A stretch of DNA of 64,000 nt from JBKEDF01 sp047975325 (GTDB lineage: Bacteria; Pseudomonadota; Alphaproteobacteria; Rhodobacterales; Rhodobacteraceae): positions 17,494 to 81,493 of the forward strand of contig JBKEDF010000050.1 in the NCBI GenBank assembly GCA_047975325.1, in the 5' to 3' direction. The notes below the pieces were generated by a model. That model did no database searches, was not told the DNA's origin, and saw only the letters and a program-made list of their open reading frames with translations. The number at the start of each line of letters is the position of its first letter. The stretch's first letter is position 1. Shown here piece by piece: positions 25,923 through 34,623 of this stretch. Both the position numbers and the translations under genes were made by a program.

Positions 25923-28075
25923 AACTGCATGCCCCCATGACCGGCATCACTCTTGTCGCATTCATGACCGGCCCCGCACCGGCGCAGGAACAGGCCGGTG
26001 ATCCGGTCGTTCTGGACGAAATCATCCTTGACGCCAGCCGGACTGGCGCAACCGAAAGCGCCATTCCCGGCGCAGTGCAGGTGCTGGAGGGGGAGGAACT
26101 GGAACAGCGCGTGCAAGGCGGGGAATCCCTTGAACGGGTCCTGGGCGCCACGGTACCGGGTTTCGCCCCCTCCAACGGCACGATCGGCGGGGCCAGCCAG
26201 ACCCTGCGGGGTCGTTCCCCCCAGATCCTGATCGACGGCGCGCCGCGCATGTCGGAACTGCGCGGGTTCAGCCGCGAACTTTCCATGATCGACCCCGCCA
26301 GTATCGAACGGATCGAGATCGTCAAGGGATCAACCGCGCGGTTCGGCAATGGGGCGACCGGCGGCATCATCAATATCGTCACCCGCCTACCCGAAGATGG
26401 TGAAAGGACCGATCTTTCCTTCGGCCTTTCCACCGGCAACAAGGGCAGTTCCATGGGCGGCAGCCTGTCCTTCGGTCATTCCCGCCACGTCGGCGATCTG
26501 GGGATCCGACTGGAACTGTCACACCGGGCAAGCAATGATCTTTACGATGGCGATGGCAACCGGATCCCTTCCGATCCGGTCATTGGTCAGGGCAACGCGG
26601 ATAATGCCCGCAAGACCGCCGGCGCGGTGGCTTTCGACTGGCGTTCGGGCAACCATGAGGTAACAGGCAGGATCGGCGCCTATAACTTCACGCAGGAGAT
26701 CGACAAATTCACCAATTACGGGACAGATCCCGTCAGCGTGGACAGCACCGATTATTCCGGCAGGGATGTGACGGACAAGGGCCGCTACGCCACCTTGAAC
26801 TGGCGCAACAGTGACACTGCCATCGGTGAAACGGAACTGAGCCTCTATACCAGCCGGACCAAACGGCGCGCGGCCTTCGTTCCCGCCGGGATCGCCAATC
26901 CACTTTATTATCCGATCAGCCCCACAGACCCAACGCAGGACCCGAATGCGCAAAGCGAACTGACGACCAGGACCCTTGGCGCGCGTTTCACCGTGCGCAC
27001 AGCGCTGGATGGCTGGCGCGAGGGGGCGCAGCTTACCTGGGGCCTCGATATCGGCCATGACAATGTCAGCCAGCGCGATCAGGCCGGACGGCACCTTATC
27101 GCACCAATGAAACAGGACAGCGTGGCAGGTTTCGCGCAGCTCGACCTGCCTCTGGGTAATGTCGATCTCAGCGCCGGGCTGCGGGCTGAAAGATTTTCAC
27201 TTTCGGTAAGGGATTTCATCCGTCCCGATGCCATACAACTGACCGCGGGCGGCCCGGTCCTTCTGCCTGCAGTCAATGTGACGGGCGGCGATTTCGACTA
27301 TGACGCCCTGGTCGGCAATATCGGTGCGGTCTGGCATGCCTCACCCCGGTTCGATCTCTTCGCGGGAATAAGCCAGGGGTTCTCGGTGCCTGATGTTGGC
27401 GGGTTTACCCGTCGCGCCATGGCCGCCAATCCCTTTCTGCCCGGACAGACGGTATCCTTTGCATCGCTGCGCCCCGAGGCGCAAAAGGTGAATACGGCGG
27501 AACTGGGGCTACGGTATTTCGGTGAACGGCTTGATGCCTCGGCCTCGGTCTTCATGTCCGAATCCGATGAGGGCACGGTTTTCGACAGCGCGACCAATAC
27601 GGTTACCCAGCAGAAGGAACGTATCTGGGGCGGGGAGGCCGCGCTGCGTTACACGGTCAATGACGCGCTGCATTTCGGGGGCCTTCTGGGCTGGCAGGAA
27701 GGCAAATACGATACCGATGGCGACGGATCCCGTGAAAGCTGGCTGCCCAACAACCGGATCCCCACACCTTTCACCGCCACGTTGACAGCGGGCTACCGGT
27801 TTGAAAACGGCCTGCGGCTGGATGGGGAACTGGTCTATGCAGCAGGGCGGCATAAGGCAGGCCAGCCACACCTTGATGAAATGGTGACGGTGAACCTTTA
27901 TGGTGCCTATCCGCTGGGCGCGGGAAACATGGTTTTCGGGGTGACGAACCTGCTGGACCGGGCGCAGAACAACATCACCGCCAGTTCGGTTCGCGAAAAT
28001 CCCCTGACGGGCGATGCCATCCGCGTGGCCGATCAGGGGCGGCGCATCTTCCTGGGCTACGGGTTGAGCTTCTGA
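25919..28075 (+). CDS. TonB-dependent ferric-siderophore receptor (IutA/RhtA-like, hydroxamate type)
   Basis: 718 residues, an outer-membrane 22-strand barrel with plug. Signal peptide ends near PAPAQ (residue 22); a TonB box lies in LDEIILDAS near residue 35; the plug contains RIEIVKGSTARFGNGATGGIINIVT near residue 120; the barrel ends with an aromatic residue (GYGLSF). The barrel segment ISQGFSVPDVGGFTRRAM and pairing with an RhtX-like importer point to the aerobactin/rhizobactin/schizokinen receptor class. AAAGGAG precedes the ATG. No siderophore biosynthesis genes are nearby, so this is probably uptake of siderophores made elsewhere in the genome or by other organisms. Confidence 0.85.
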   Translation: MKLHAPMTGITLVAFMTGPAPAQEQAGDPVVLDEIILDASRTGATESAIPGAVQVLEGEELEQRVQGGESLERVLGATVPGFAPSNGTIGGASQTLRGRSPQILIDGAPRMSELRGFSRELSMIDPASIERIEIVKGSTARFGNGATGGIINIVTRLPEDGERTDLSFGLSTGNKGSSMGGSLSFGHSRHVGDLGIRLELSHRASNDLYDGDGNRIPSDPVIGQGNADNARKTAGAVAFDWRSGNHEVTGRIGAYNFTQEIDKFTNYGTDPVSVDSTDYSGRDVTDKGRYATLNWRNSDTAIGETELSLYTSRTKRRAAFVPAGIANPLYYPISPTDPTQDPNAQSELTTRTLGARFTVRTALDGWREGAQLTWGLDIGHDNVSQRDQAGRHLIAPMKQDSVAGFAQLDLPLGNVDLSAGLRAERFSLSVRDFIRPDAIQLTAGGPVLLPAVNVTGGDFDYDALVGNIGAVWHASPRFDLFAGISQGFSVPDVGGFTRRAMAANPFLPGQTVSFASLRPEAQKVNTAELGLRYFGERLDASASVFMSESDEGTVFDSATNTVTQQKERIWGGEAALRYTVNDALHFGGLLGWQEGKYDTDGDGSRESWLPNNRIPTPFTATLTAGYRFENGLRLDGELVYAAGRHKAGQPHLDEMVTVNLYGAYPLGAGNMVFGVTNLLDRAQNNITASSVRENPLTGDAIRVADQGRRIFLGYGLSF

Positions 28076-28111
28076 TCCGGGAAAACGACACCAAAACGGG
28101 CCGCAATCCGC

Positions 28112-28927
28112 CTATCGGGTGGCGGCCCAGCCCGAAGCCTGTGGCAGGATCCAGGGGCCATCGGCCGGGGGTTTGGTATTGGTGCGCAGCTTGCAACCAT
28201 AGCAGATCGACAGGTCGTTATCGTTCAGAACCTCGGCCGGACGGCCTGCGGCCCGTTCCCGGCCCTGCATCATCAGCAGGACATGATCAGCAAACATCGC
28301 GGTCAGATTCAGATCATGCATGACGGCGATCACCCCCCCGCCGGCCCGGGCATAGTCGCGTGCCATCTGCATCACCTGCAGCTGATGGGCGATATCCAGC
28401 GCCGAAACAGGTTCATCCAGAAACAACCAGCGGGGGGAGCCATCAAGTACCGGCTCCCAGATCTGCACCAGCACGCGTGCAAGCTGGGCACGTTGCCTTT
28501 CGCCGCCTGAAAGCTGCTGCACCAGCCGTCCCTCATAACCGCGCAAACCGACCTTTTCGATGGCGCGCATCGGCAGGCTGTCATGGTCCTCGATCCGGGC
28601 GGAAGCCAGCCCCGCCGTCAAACCCAGCCTTACCAGTTCCAGCACGGTAAAGGGAAAGGAGATGGATCCCGATTGCGGCAGCACCGCACGCAGCCGCGCC
28701 AGATCGGGTGAGGAGATCCGGGCCATGTCACGCCCGTTGATTTCCACCCTGCCCCGATGGCGGATTTCACCCGTCAGCGCATTCAGGAGCGTGGTCTTGC
28801 CCGATCCGTTCGGCCCGACTATCGCGGCCAGTTCGCCCGCACGCGCCGTAAAGGCCACATCGTCAAGCGCCTTGCGTACGCCATAGTTCACGGTAATGCC
28901 GGAAGCACGAATTTCCATGTCAGGCAT
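28112..28927 (-). CDS. hmuV: Heme ABC transporter ATP-binding protein HmuV
   Basis: 271 residues. Walker A GPNGSGKTT near residue 40, signature LSGGERQRAQLARVL near residue 145, Walker B LFLDEPVSALD and H-loop VMHDLNLTAMFADHV. The length between signature and Walker B, with an inserted segment (IWEPVLDGSPRWLFLDEP), is characteristic of HmuV/BhuV. It powers uptake of heme across the inner membrane with HmuU and HmuT. The start overlaps the hmuU stop by 8 bases. Last gene of the operon, convergent with the siderophore receptor 36 bp away. Confidence 0.93.
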   Translation of the reverse strand: MPDMEIRASGITVNYGVRKALDDVAFTARAGELAAIVGPNGSGKTTLLNALTGEIRHRGRVEINGRDMARISSPDLARLRAVLPQSGSISFPFTVLELVRLGLTAGLASARIEDHDSLPMRAIEKVGLRGYEGRLVQQLSGGERQRAQLARVLVQIWEPVLDGSPRWLFLDEPVSALDIAHQLQVMQMARDYARAGGGVIAVMHDLNLTAMFADHVLLMMQGRERAAGRPAEVLNDNDLSICYGCKLRTNTKPPADGPWILPQASGWAATR

Positions 28928-30005
28928 CCAGAATATTGCGGTTTTTCAAAAGGATCCACAAAAAGAACGGCCCCCCCATGATGGCAGTCACGATACCGAT
29001 GGGCAATTCTGCCGGGGCAATGACCACACGGCTGACCATATCGGCCAAAAGCAACACGACAGCCCCCAGCAGTGCGGCATTGGGCAAAAGCGCGCGATGT
29101 TCCGGCCCCTGCAGCAATCGCAGAAGATGCGGCACCACGATACCGATGAACCCGATCCCGCCGGTGATCGCCACCGCCGCCCCGACCGACCCCGCAACCG
29201 AAAGGATCGCGATGCGTTTCATCCTTTGCGTATCGATCCCCATATGCTGGGCAACGGCCTCCCCCAATGCCAGCGCATCAAGCGCGCGAGCCAGAAAAGG
29301 CGCCGCAGCAAGCGCCAGCACGATGATCGGCCCTGCGGCTGCAAGCTTTGCCCAGTTTGCCCCCGCCACCGACCCCATACCCCAGAAGGTCAGATCACGA
29401 AGCTGGTTGTCATCGGCCTTGTAGACAATCAGCCCGGTCAGCGCACCCGTCAGCGCCCCAAGCGCGATCCCCGCCAGAAGCATCGTGGCAACCGAGGTCC
29501 GCCCACCCCGGGTGGCCACCCGATAAAGGACAAGGGTGGAAATCCAGCCACCCAGAAACGCTGCAAAGGGGATCAGATACCCCCCTGCCAATCCCAGGAT
29601 TGCCGCAGGCAGAAATCCTCCCAGCACGATGGCCGCCACGGCACCAAACCCGGCCCCCGCGCTGACACCGACAAGCCCCGGATCGGCCAGCGGATTACGG
29701 AAAAGCCCCTGCATTACCGCACCCGAAACCGCCAGCGCCGCCCCCACAAGCGCGCCGGTCAACACCCGTGGCAGGCGGATATCCCAAATGATGGTCATGT
29801 CCCGGGCGGAGGCCTGGGCCAGGTCGAAACGGGCCAGAAGCGCACCGATCACATCGGTATCCCCCGCAGCCCCCCAACCAAGCCCGAACAGCATGGCCAG
29901 CACCAGCGCGAGGATCAGCAGCATCCGTAAGACCGCTGCCCTGCCGCGACGATCCCCGGCCAGATGGCGGCCCGATACCGAATGTTGTGGCAGGGCGACC
30001 ATCAT
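28920..30005 (-). CDS. hmuU: Heme ABC transporter permease HmuU (FecCD family)
   Basis: 361 residues with about ten predicted membrane spans, FecCD/BtuC family. Recognisable segments are LPRVLTGALVGAALAVSGAVMQGLFRNPLADPGLVGVSAGAG near residue 75-115 and GGIGFIGIVVPHLLRLLQGPEHR near residue 290. It forms the inner-membrane heme channel as a homodimer. The start overlaps the hmuT stop by four bases. Confidence 0.93.
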   Translation of the reverse strand: MMVALPQHSVSGRHLAGDRRGRAAVLRMLLILALVLAMLFGLGWGAAGDTDVIGALLARFDLAQASARDMTIIWDIRLPRVLTGALVGAALAVSGAVMQGLFRNPLADPGLVGVSAGAGFGAVAAIVLGGFLPAAILGLAGGYLIPFAAFLGGWISTLVLYRVATRGGRTSVATMLLAGIALGALTGALTGLIVYKADDNQLRDLTFWGMGSVAGANWAKLAAAGPIIVLALAAAPFLARALDALALGEAVAQHMGIDTQRMKRIAILSVAGSVGAAVAITGGIGFIGIVVPHLLRLLQGPEHRALLPNAALLGAVVLLLADMVSRVVIAPAELPIGIVTAIMGGPFFLWILLKNRNILDA

Positions 30006-30856
30006 CCCCCGCCCGCGCCGCGCAGATCCGTCATCAGCTTGCGGGCAAATTCGGCGGTGCGCGGACCAAATCCAAGCGCCGCACCATTCACCAATACCAG
30101 CGCGCCCGCCTCTCCGGCCGGGGTCTGCTGAATGGCCGGGAGTTCCATGACATCCTCCCGGCCATTATCGATGGGTCCTGCGCCGGTTGGCTGGATCATC
30201 ACGATCACCTCCGGCGCGGCGGCGATCACGGCCTCATCCGACATGATCTTGTAACCTTCATAATCCCGCGCCATGACATTTTCACCACCTGCCAGGGCTA
30301 TGATCCCATCCGCCCCGGTCCCGCGACCGGCGACATTCAACCGGCCGCCCTGATTGGAAAGGACAAACATCACACGCGGTCTGGTACCCCGGGAGGCCTC
30401 ATCAGCCAGCGCAACAAGATCGGCTTCAACGCGATCAGCCAGATCCGCCGCCTGTTCCCTGCTGTCAATGGCCTCCCCCACCTGCCGGATCGCGGCCACC
30501 ACCGCTTGCGGGGTAAAGGCATCATGGATCTCGACGATTGGCACGGCGGCGGCCCGAAGCTGATCCAGCGCATCCGGGGGTCCGGCAGTATCGCGCATGA
30601 TAATCAGATCCGGGCCAACGGAAAGCACGCCCTCCGCCGAAAGGCGGCGCATATAACCGATATCGGGCAATTCGCCGACCTCATCGGGCCAGATGGAGGT
30701 CGTATCACGGGCCACGATGCGTTCCCCCGCGCCCAGGGCAAAGACGATTTCTGTCACCGGGCCGCCTATGGTGACGATCCGCCGGGCATCGGGATAGCTT
30801 TCCGCCCCTGCGGAAAGCGGGGCCAGCAGCAGCGCAGCCAGCAGAAGGGGTTTCAT
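30002..30856 (-). CDS. hmuT: Periplasmic heme-binding protein HmuT
   Basis: 284 residues, class III binding protein with a signal peptide ending near LSAGAE (residue 19). VTIGGPVTEIVFALG followed by the RDTTSIWP segment near residue 50 is typical of HmuT-type proteins, as is ARDYEGYKIMSDEAVIAAAPEVIVM, whose tyrosine may coordinate heme. It collects heme from the TonB receptor and delivers it to HmuUV. Overlapping start and stop codons link it to hmuS and hmuU. Confidence 0.92.
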   Translation of the reverse strand: MKPLLLAALLLAPLSAGAESYPDARRIVTIGGPVTEIVFALGAGERIVARDTTSIWPDEVGELPDIGYMRRLSAEGVLSVGPDLIIMRDTAGPPDALDQLRAAAVPIVEIHDAFTPQAVVAAIRQVGEAIDSREQAADLADRVEADLVALADEASRGTRPRVMFVLSNQGGRLNVAGRGTGADGIIALAGGENVMARDYEGYKIMSDEAVIAAAPEVIVMIQPTGAGPIDNGREDVMELPAIQQTPAGEAGALVLVNGAALGFGPRTAEFARKLMTDLRGAGGG

Positions 30857-31899
30857 TCCGCAGCCTCCCGCCGGGCGGGCAACCCATCAAGGATGTCATG
30901 CCAGCGCGCAAGTTCATCATCCTCGCTTTCCCGCTGTCCGAAACACTGAAAGATCAGCCCCCCTTCGGCATCGAAGGCCTCCAGCGAAACCGCAGGGCCA
31001 CGTTTGGTGGGCTTGTCGATGACGTAAAGTTCTGCCACATCGCCCGCGCGCAGATGCATATGGAACCTGTCATCCAGCACATTCAGCCAAGGGCCGACCG
31101 TCTTGATATTTTCGAAAAGACCCCAATGGATCTGGATATTGCCGCGATTGCCGACAAAGTAGATCACCTTCTGCCCGGCTTCAGCAGTCTTTTCGAAAAA
31201 GGCCGGAACCGCCCCGGGATCAACGGCACGGGCAAAGGGATGACCCGCCAGATGATAGGCCCCAAGACGGTTCATCCCCAGTTTCGATGTCAGGCGGTTG
31301 AACTGATGGGTGTCGGTCATGCGTTTCCATTCCTCTACCAGCACATCGCGCTTGGCAGAGTTGGTCCTTGGCCCCTCGACAGGCGGGCGCGGCGCAACCT
31401 CGATCCGGTCGGAACTGTCGCCTGTGGCAAGTTTTTCAACCAGTGGTGCCCAGGCCTCTTCATGCGATCCCTCACGAAGATAGACCTTTTGCAGCGCATC
31501 ACCGGCCAGATCGAAAAACTGCAGGCTGCGGCGCAATCCGCGCGGGGTTTCTTCCTCCAGCGCGAAACCGAAACCCCAATGTTTGGGAAAGATCCGGGTG
31601 TCGATTTCCTTGCCCAGCACCATCGCGGCATGAGGGCCCGAACGATAATCTTCAAACGTCCCCACGCGTTCATGCACGCAGGCATCATTGCGCGTCAGCG
31701 CAAGGACATCGCCCAGTTCCTTCAGCAGCGGCATGACAGTATCGGGGCTATGGGCGATCCGCGTCGCACCATGACCGATCCGGGCCGCGACAAGCTGCGC
31801 CTCGGAAATACCGAGGGAAGCGGCAAGATCCCGGTCGCGCTTGCCATCGGCATTTTCCCGGGCAGCACGGATTTCAGCGGCGGAGAGCATTTCAGACAT
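30853..31899 (-). CDS. hmuS: Hemin-degrading/heme-trafficking factor HmuS
   Basis: 348 residues, the usual size of HmuS/HemS/ChuS/PhuS. Two structural repeats are visible, with the first near residues 60-170 and the second near 215-335; histidine-rich segments GAYHLAGHPFARA and the FVGNRGNIQIHWGLFENIK stretch are family hallmarks. The cytoplasmic protein accepts heme from the importer and either degrades it or hands it to heme oxygenase. It is separated from hmuR by 70 bp containing a hairpin and coupled to hmuT by an ATGA overlap. Confidence 0.92.
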   Translation of the reverse strand: MSEMLSAAEIRAARENADGKRDRDLAASLGISEAQLVAARIGHGATRIAHSPDTVMPLLKELGDVLALTRNDACVHERVGTFEDYRSGPHAAMVLGKEIDTRIFPKHWGFGFALEEETPRGLRRSLQFFDLAGDALQKVYLREGSHEEAWAPLVEKLATGDSSDRIEVAPRPPVEGPRTNSAKRDVLVEEWKRMTDTHQFNRLTSKLGMNRLGAYHLAGHPFARAVDPGAVPAFFEKTAEAGQKVIYFVGNRGNIQIHWGLFENIKTVGPWLNVLDDRFHMHLRAGDVAELYVIDKPTKRGPAVSLEAFDAEGGLIFQCFGQRESEDDELARWHDILDGLPARREAAE

Positions 31900-31921
31900 G
31901 GCATTTTCCTCAATGGATGAC

Positions 31922-31957
31922 GGGCGGCGCGCAAAAGAGGGAAGACACGCGCCGCCC
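31922..31957 (-). terminator. Hairpin between hmuR and hmuS
   Basis: Perfect 10-bp stem GGGCGGCGCG / CGCGCCGCCC with a 16-base loop, just after the hmuR stop. No T-run follows on the minus strand, so transcription probably continues into hmuS at lower level. Confidence 0.6.
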
Positions 31958-31969
31958 TGGGAAGCTCGC

Positions 31970-33976
31970 TCAAAACAGCTTGGCGAGCGACAGGTTAAGT
32001 GACCGGCCCGGTGCGGGACGGCTGCTCAGATAGGGTTGGTAGGATTCGTCGAAGAGATTATCGACCGAAGCCCTGAACTCCACCCCGGCCATCGGGCCGG
32101 AGATCGGACGATAGGCCGCCGAAAGCCCGTAAACCGTATGGGAGGCGGAAGGTGCGGTCGGCCCCGACGTATCGCTGCTGCGGTCGTTTGACCAGGCATG
32201 GATCGCCTCGACCGACAGGTCGAGTTGATCATCCATGAACCGCTTGCCCAGACGCAAAAGCGCGGTATCGGCGGGGGCATTGTTGAAAAACTGCCCGTCA
32301 CCCCATTTACCGCGTACGCGGCTTGCGTTGAAATCCACATAGAATTGCGGGTGGGCATAGGACAGTTCAATTTCAATCCCGTGCAGCTTGATCTTATCGC
32401 TGGTCGGGTTGGTATAGGTTGTGTTATTCCAGATACGGGTATCGAAACCCGTCAACTTGGCATTGAAATTGTCTTCCGCGGTCCAAAGGCTGGTGGCCGC
32501 ATAGGAAAACCCCGCCTCATAGGTCGTGGCCTGTTCCGGCAGGTCCCGCCGGGTCGGATCGCGCAGATCATCGATGATCGGCAGGTTTTCATTATAGGCC
32601 ACCGTGCCGAAAAGGGCCAAACCGTTATCAAAGGCATAGCGCGCCGAAACCGCGCCGGCCCAGGCATCCTTCTTGAATTCGGTCCCATCCAGCGGCCCCG
32701 GCACACCACGATAGGGCGCCTCATTTCCCCTGGAGGTCAGGGTTTGCGATTCATAGCGCAATTGCGGGGTTACGGTGAAATTGCCGATTTCCATACGGTC
32801 GGTCAGATAAAGGGCTACATATTCATCTGTTCCGCCCGGAGCCGAACCGGAATTGGTGCCGGTATCGGTCAATGAACTGCGTTTCCGCCGACCGATCTCC
32901 AGCCCGCCAAGCAGATTGTGATCCACCGATCCCGTGGCAAAGACCGCTTCATTTTCCAGACGGAAATTCAGGGTCTTGGTGCGGTTATCGGCATTGTAGA
33001 TATCCGAACTGACCGTATCCGAGATATTGGCGATTTCCTCATCCGAAAAGCTCAGCTTTGCGGTCAGGTTGATGAAATCATTGCCCAGCGGATCATAATT
33101 CAGCGCCAGATAAGCCGTGGTATCGGTAATATCGGCATTGACGCGCGCGGGAAAAAGCGAACCGATATAGTCGTAATTCACGTCCCTGAGCCGGTTTTTC
33201 GACCGTGATACCGATCCCGTCAGGCTAAGATCTTCACTAAGACGATATTTGACCTTGATCAGCCCCGAGGGCAGCCGGAAAAGCGTATCAGCCTCTTCCG
33301 TCCCATCGCCATCCTCGTAGTTTTCCGAGTCGCGATACCCTGCAAAGCCGATCACATCGAGCCGGTCATCCGGCGCAAAGGCGAGGATCCCCGTGGCAAG
33401 CCTGCCATTGCCATTGGTTTCATATCCCGTCTTCAGGCGAAATGCGAAACTGTCACCATCGTTCAGGAAATCGGCGGCGTCCTTTGTCACTGCTTCGATC
33501 GTTCCCCCTATGGCGCCTGCGCTGAAACGGAAACTTTCTGTCGGGCCACGGATCACGGTGATTTCCTTGAACAATTCCGGCTCCATCGTCAGAAGGCTGC
33601 CCTGCCGATAGATCTCCTCCTGCCCTTTTGGCACGCCATCGATGACCAGGTTGACCTTGCTGTTGGACCCGTAGGTGCCCGCATCGGCGCCAAGCCCCCG
33701 GATATTCACCGCCGAACCCTGCGGGGTTGCCGCGTTGGACAGGGTCACGCCGGGAACCGTCCCGATAAGTTCCGCCAGGGTGGAGGCCTGACGGGCATCA
33801 AGCTCCTCCTGCTCAACAACCGTTTTTGGCGTGGCTGTTTCTGTGGCAACCTTGCGCAGGCTTTCCTCCAGGGTGATCGTCCCCAGAAGGCCGTCCTGTG
33901 CGGCTGTGGAAGTCGCCAGTGCCTGAACCGCAAGCATCATTGCGGCGCTGGCCCCCAGCGTGGTGCGCGTTTTCAT
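31970..33976 (-). CDS. hmuR: TonB-dependent heme receptor HmuR-like
   Basis: 668 residues from the ATG at 33976, which has GGAGAAAG upstream; an in-frame start 84 bases earlier would add a segment before the signal peptide and is rejected. Signal peptide MKTRTTLGASAAMMLAVQALATSTAAQ; TonB box region GTITLEESLRKVA; plug with AVNIRGLGADAGTYGSNSKVNLVIDG and ELFKEITVIRGPTESFRFSAGAIGGTIEAVT; barrel ends NLSLAKLF. The presence of hmuSTUV directly downstream assigns it to heme rather than siderophore uptake. It is divergently transcribed from the ExbB/ExbD/TonB genes, giving a complete heme import unit. Confidence 0.87.
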   Translation of the reverse strand: MKTRTTLGASAAMMLAVQALATSTAAQDGLLGTITLEESLRKVATETATPKTVVEQEELDARQASTLAELIGTVPGVTLSNAATPQGSAVNIRGLGADAGTYGSNSKVNLVIDGVPKGQEEIYRQGSLLTMEPELFKEITVIRGPTESFRFSAGAIGGTIEAVTKDAADFLNDGDSFAFRLKTGYETNGNGRLATGILAFAPDDRLDVIGFAGYRDSENYEDGDGTEEADTLFRLPSGLIKVKYRLSEDLSLTGSVSRSKNRLRDVNYDYIGSLFPARVNADITDTTAYLALNYDPLGNDFINLTAKLSFSDEEIANISDTVSSDIYNADNRTKTLNFRLENEAVFATGSVDHNLLGGLEIGRRKRSSLTDTGTNSGSAPGGTDEYVALYLTDRMEIGNFTVTPQLRYESQTLTSRGNEAPYRGVPGPLDGTEFKKDAWAGAVSARYAFDNGLALFGTVAYNENLPIIDDLRDPTRRDLPEQATTYEAGFSYAATSLWTAEDNFNAKLTGFDTRIWNNTTYTNPTSDKIKLHGIEIELSYAHPQFYVDFNASRVRGKWGDGQFFNNAPADTALLRLGKRFMDDQLDLSVEAIHAWSNDRSSDTSGPTAPSASHTVYGLSAAYRPISGPMAGVEFRASVDNLFDESYQPYLSSRPAPGRSLNLSLAKLF

Positions 33977-34061
33977 TATCTTTCTCCGGCAAGTCGATCC
34001 GTTCCTGGCTGCCAAAGACGGGTCGCTCGCACGGGTTGGGCAGCGGGTTAGATTAACCAAT

Positions 34062-34080
34062 TAATTTTGTCAAGTATTAG
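34062..34080. promoter_or_regulatory. Candidate iron-response operator in the hmuR / TonB-locus divergent promoter
   Basis: The 19-bp sequence matches TAATNTTGTCANNNATTAG, which also occurs upstream of the other TonB receptor at 53263-53281 (15 of 19 identical positions). On the minus strand it contains TTGACA (34068-34073), a consensus -35 for hmuR. A repressor bound here would block hmuR directly. Regulator not identified. Confidence 0.5.
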
Positions 34081-34209
34081 GCGGCTGAAGGCCCAACCTG
34101 CCAAGGCAGACCGGAGCCCTTTACAATTCATACTAAAAAAGTAAGAAATAACACAACATCCGATCCTGATCGTCGGATCCAACCAATAAGAGTTGAAAGA
34201 AGGAACCCG

Positions 34210-34623
34210 ATGCGATCTGCCTTACTGCTTGCAATGATCTGCTTCGCCAGCCCTGCCCCTGCACAGGATGGCAAGGCAGCACTTACGATTGAGGTCAATG
34301 CAGCACAATCTGTTGAAAACGGCTGCAACCTTTCCTTCCTGGTGGAAAATTCGCTGGATAGCGACATCGCCGGCGCAGTGTTCGAAACCGTAATTTTCAA
34401 TGCCGAGGGGCAGGTCGCGCGGATGACGCTTTTCGATTTCGGGGCGCTGCCCGCAGGACGACCCCGCGTGCGGCAATTCGTGCTGGGCGGGCAGGGCTGC
34501 GATGCCATCGGGCGGATCCTATTCAACGGCGCACAAAGCTGCACGGGTGAAGGGCTGACCCCCGCCGCCTGTGAAGCCGCGCTGAAACTGCAAAGCCGAA
34601 CCAATATCGAGGTGGCAGGATGA
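34210..34623 (+). CDS. Small exported protein of unknown function, first gene of the exbB-exbD-exbD-tonB operon
   Basis: 137 residues. A clear signal peptide (MRSALLLAMICFASPAPAQ) predicts periplasmic location. The mature part is beta-rich and has four cysteines (NGCNLSFL, GGQGCDAIG, AQSCTGEG, PAACEAAL), even-numbered and suited to two disulfides. I do not recognise the family. The ATG follows AAGAAGGAACCCG, a fair ribosome site, and its stop overlaps the exbB start by four bases, so it is produced with the TonB energising complex. The beginning VENGCNLSFLVENSLDSDIAGAVFETVIFNAEG resembles an immunoglobulin-like strand pattern. A role as periplasmic partner of TonB/ExbD or of heme uptake is inference from position only. 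Confidence 0.75.
   Translation: MRSALLLAMICFASPAPAQDGKAALTIEVNAAQSVENGCNLSFLVENSLDSDIAGAVFETVIFNAEGQVARMTLFDFGALPAGRPRVRQFVLGGQGCDAIGRILFNGAQSCTGEGLTPAACEAALKLQSRTNIEVAG

Noticed and set aside
28098..28128. GGGCCGC/GCGGCCC inverted repeat between the siderophore receptor and hmuV
   Set aside because: Short arms, 17-base loop and no T-run; possible bidirectional terminator but too weak to list as a feature.
28896..29930. 344-codon plus-strand frame opposite hmuU
   Set aside because: Very hydrophilic Gln/His/Arg-rich reading that mirrors a membrane-protein gene on the other strand.
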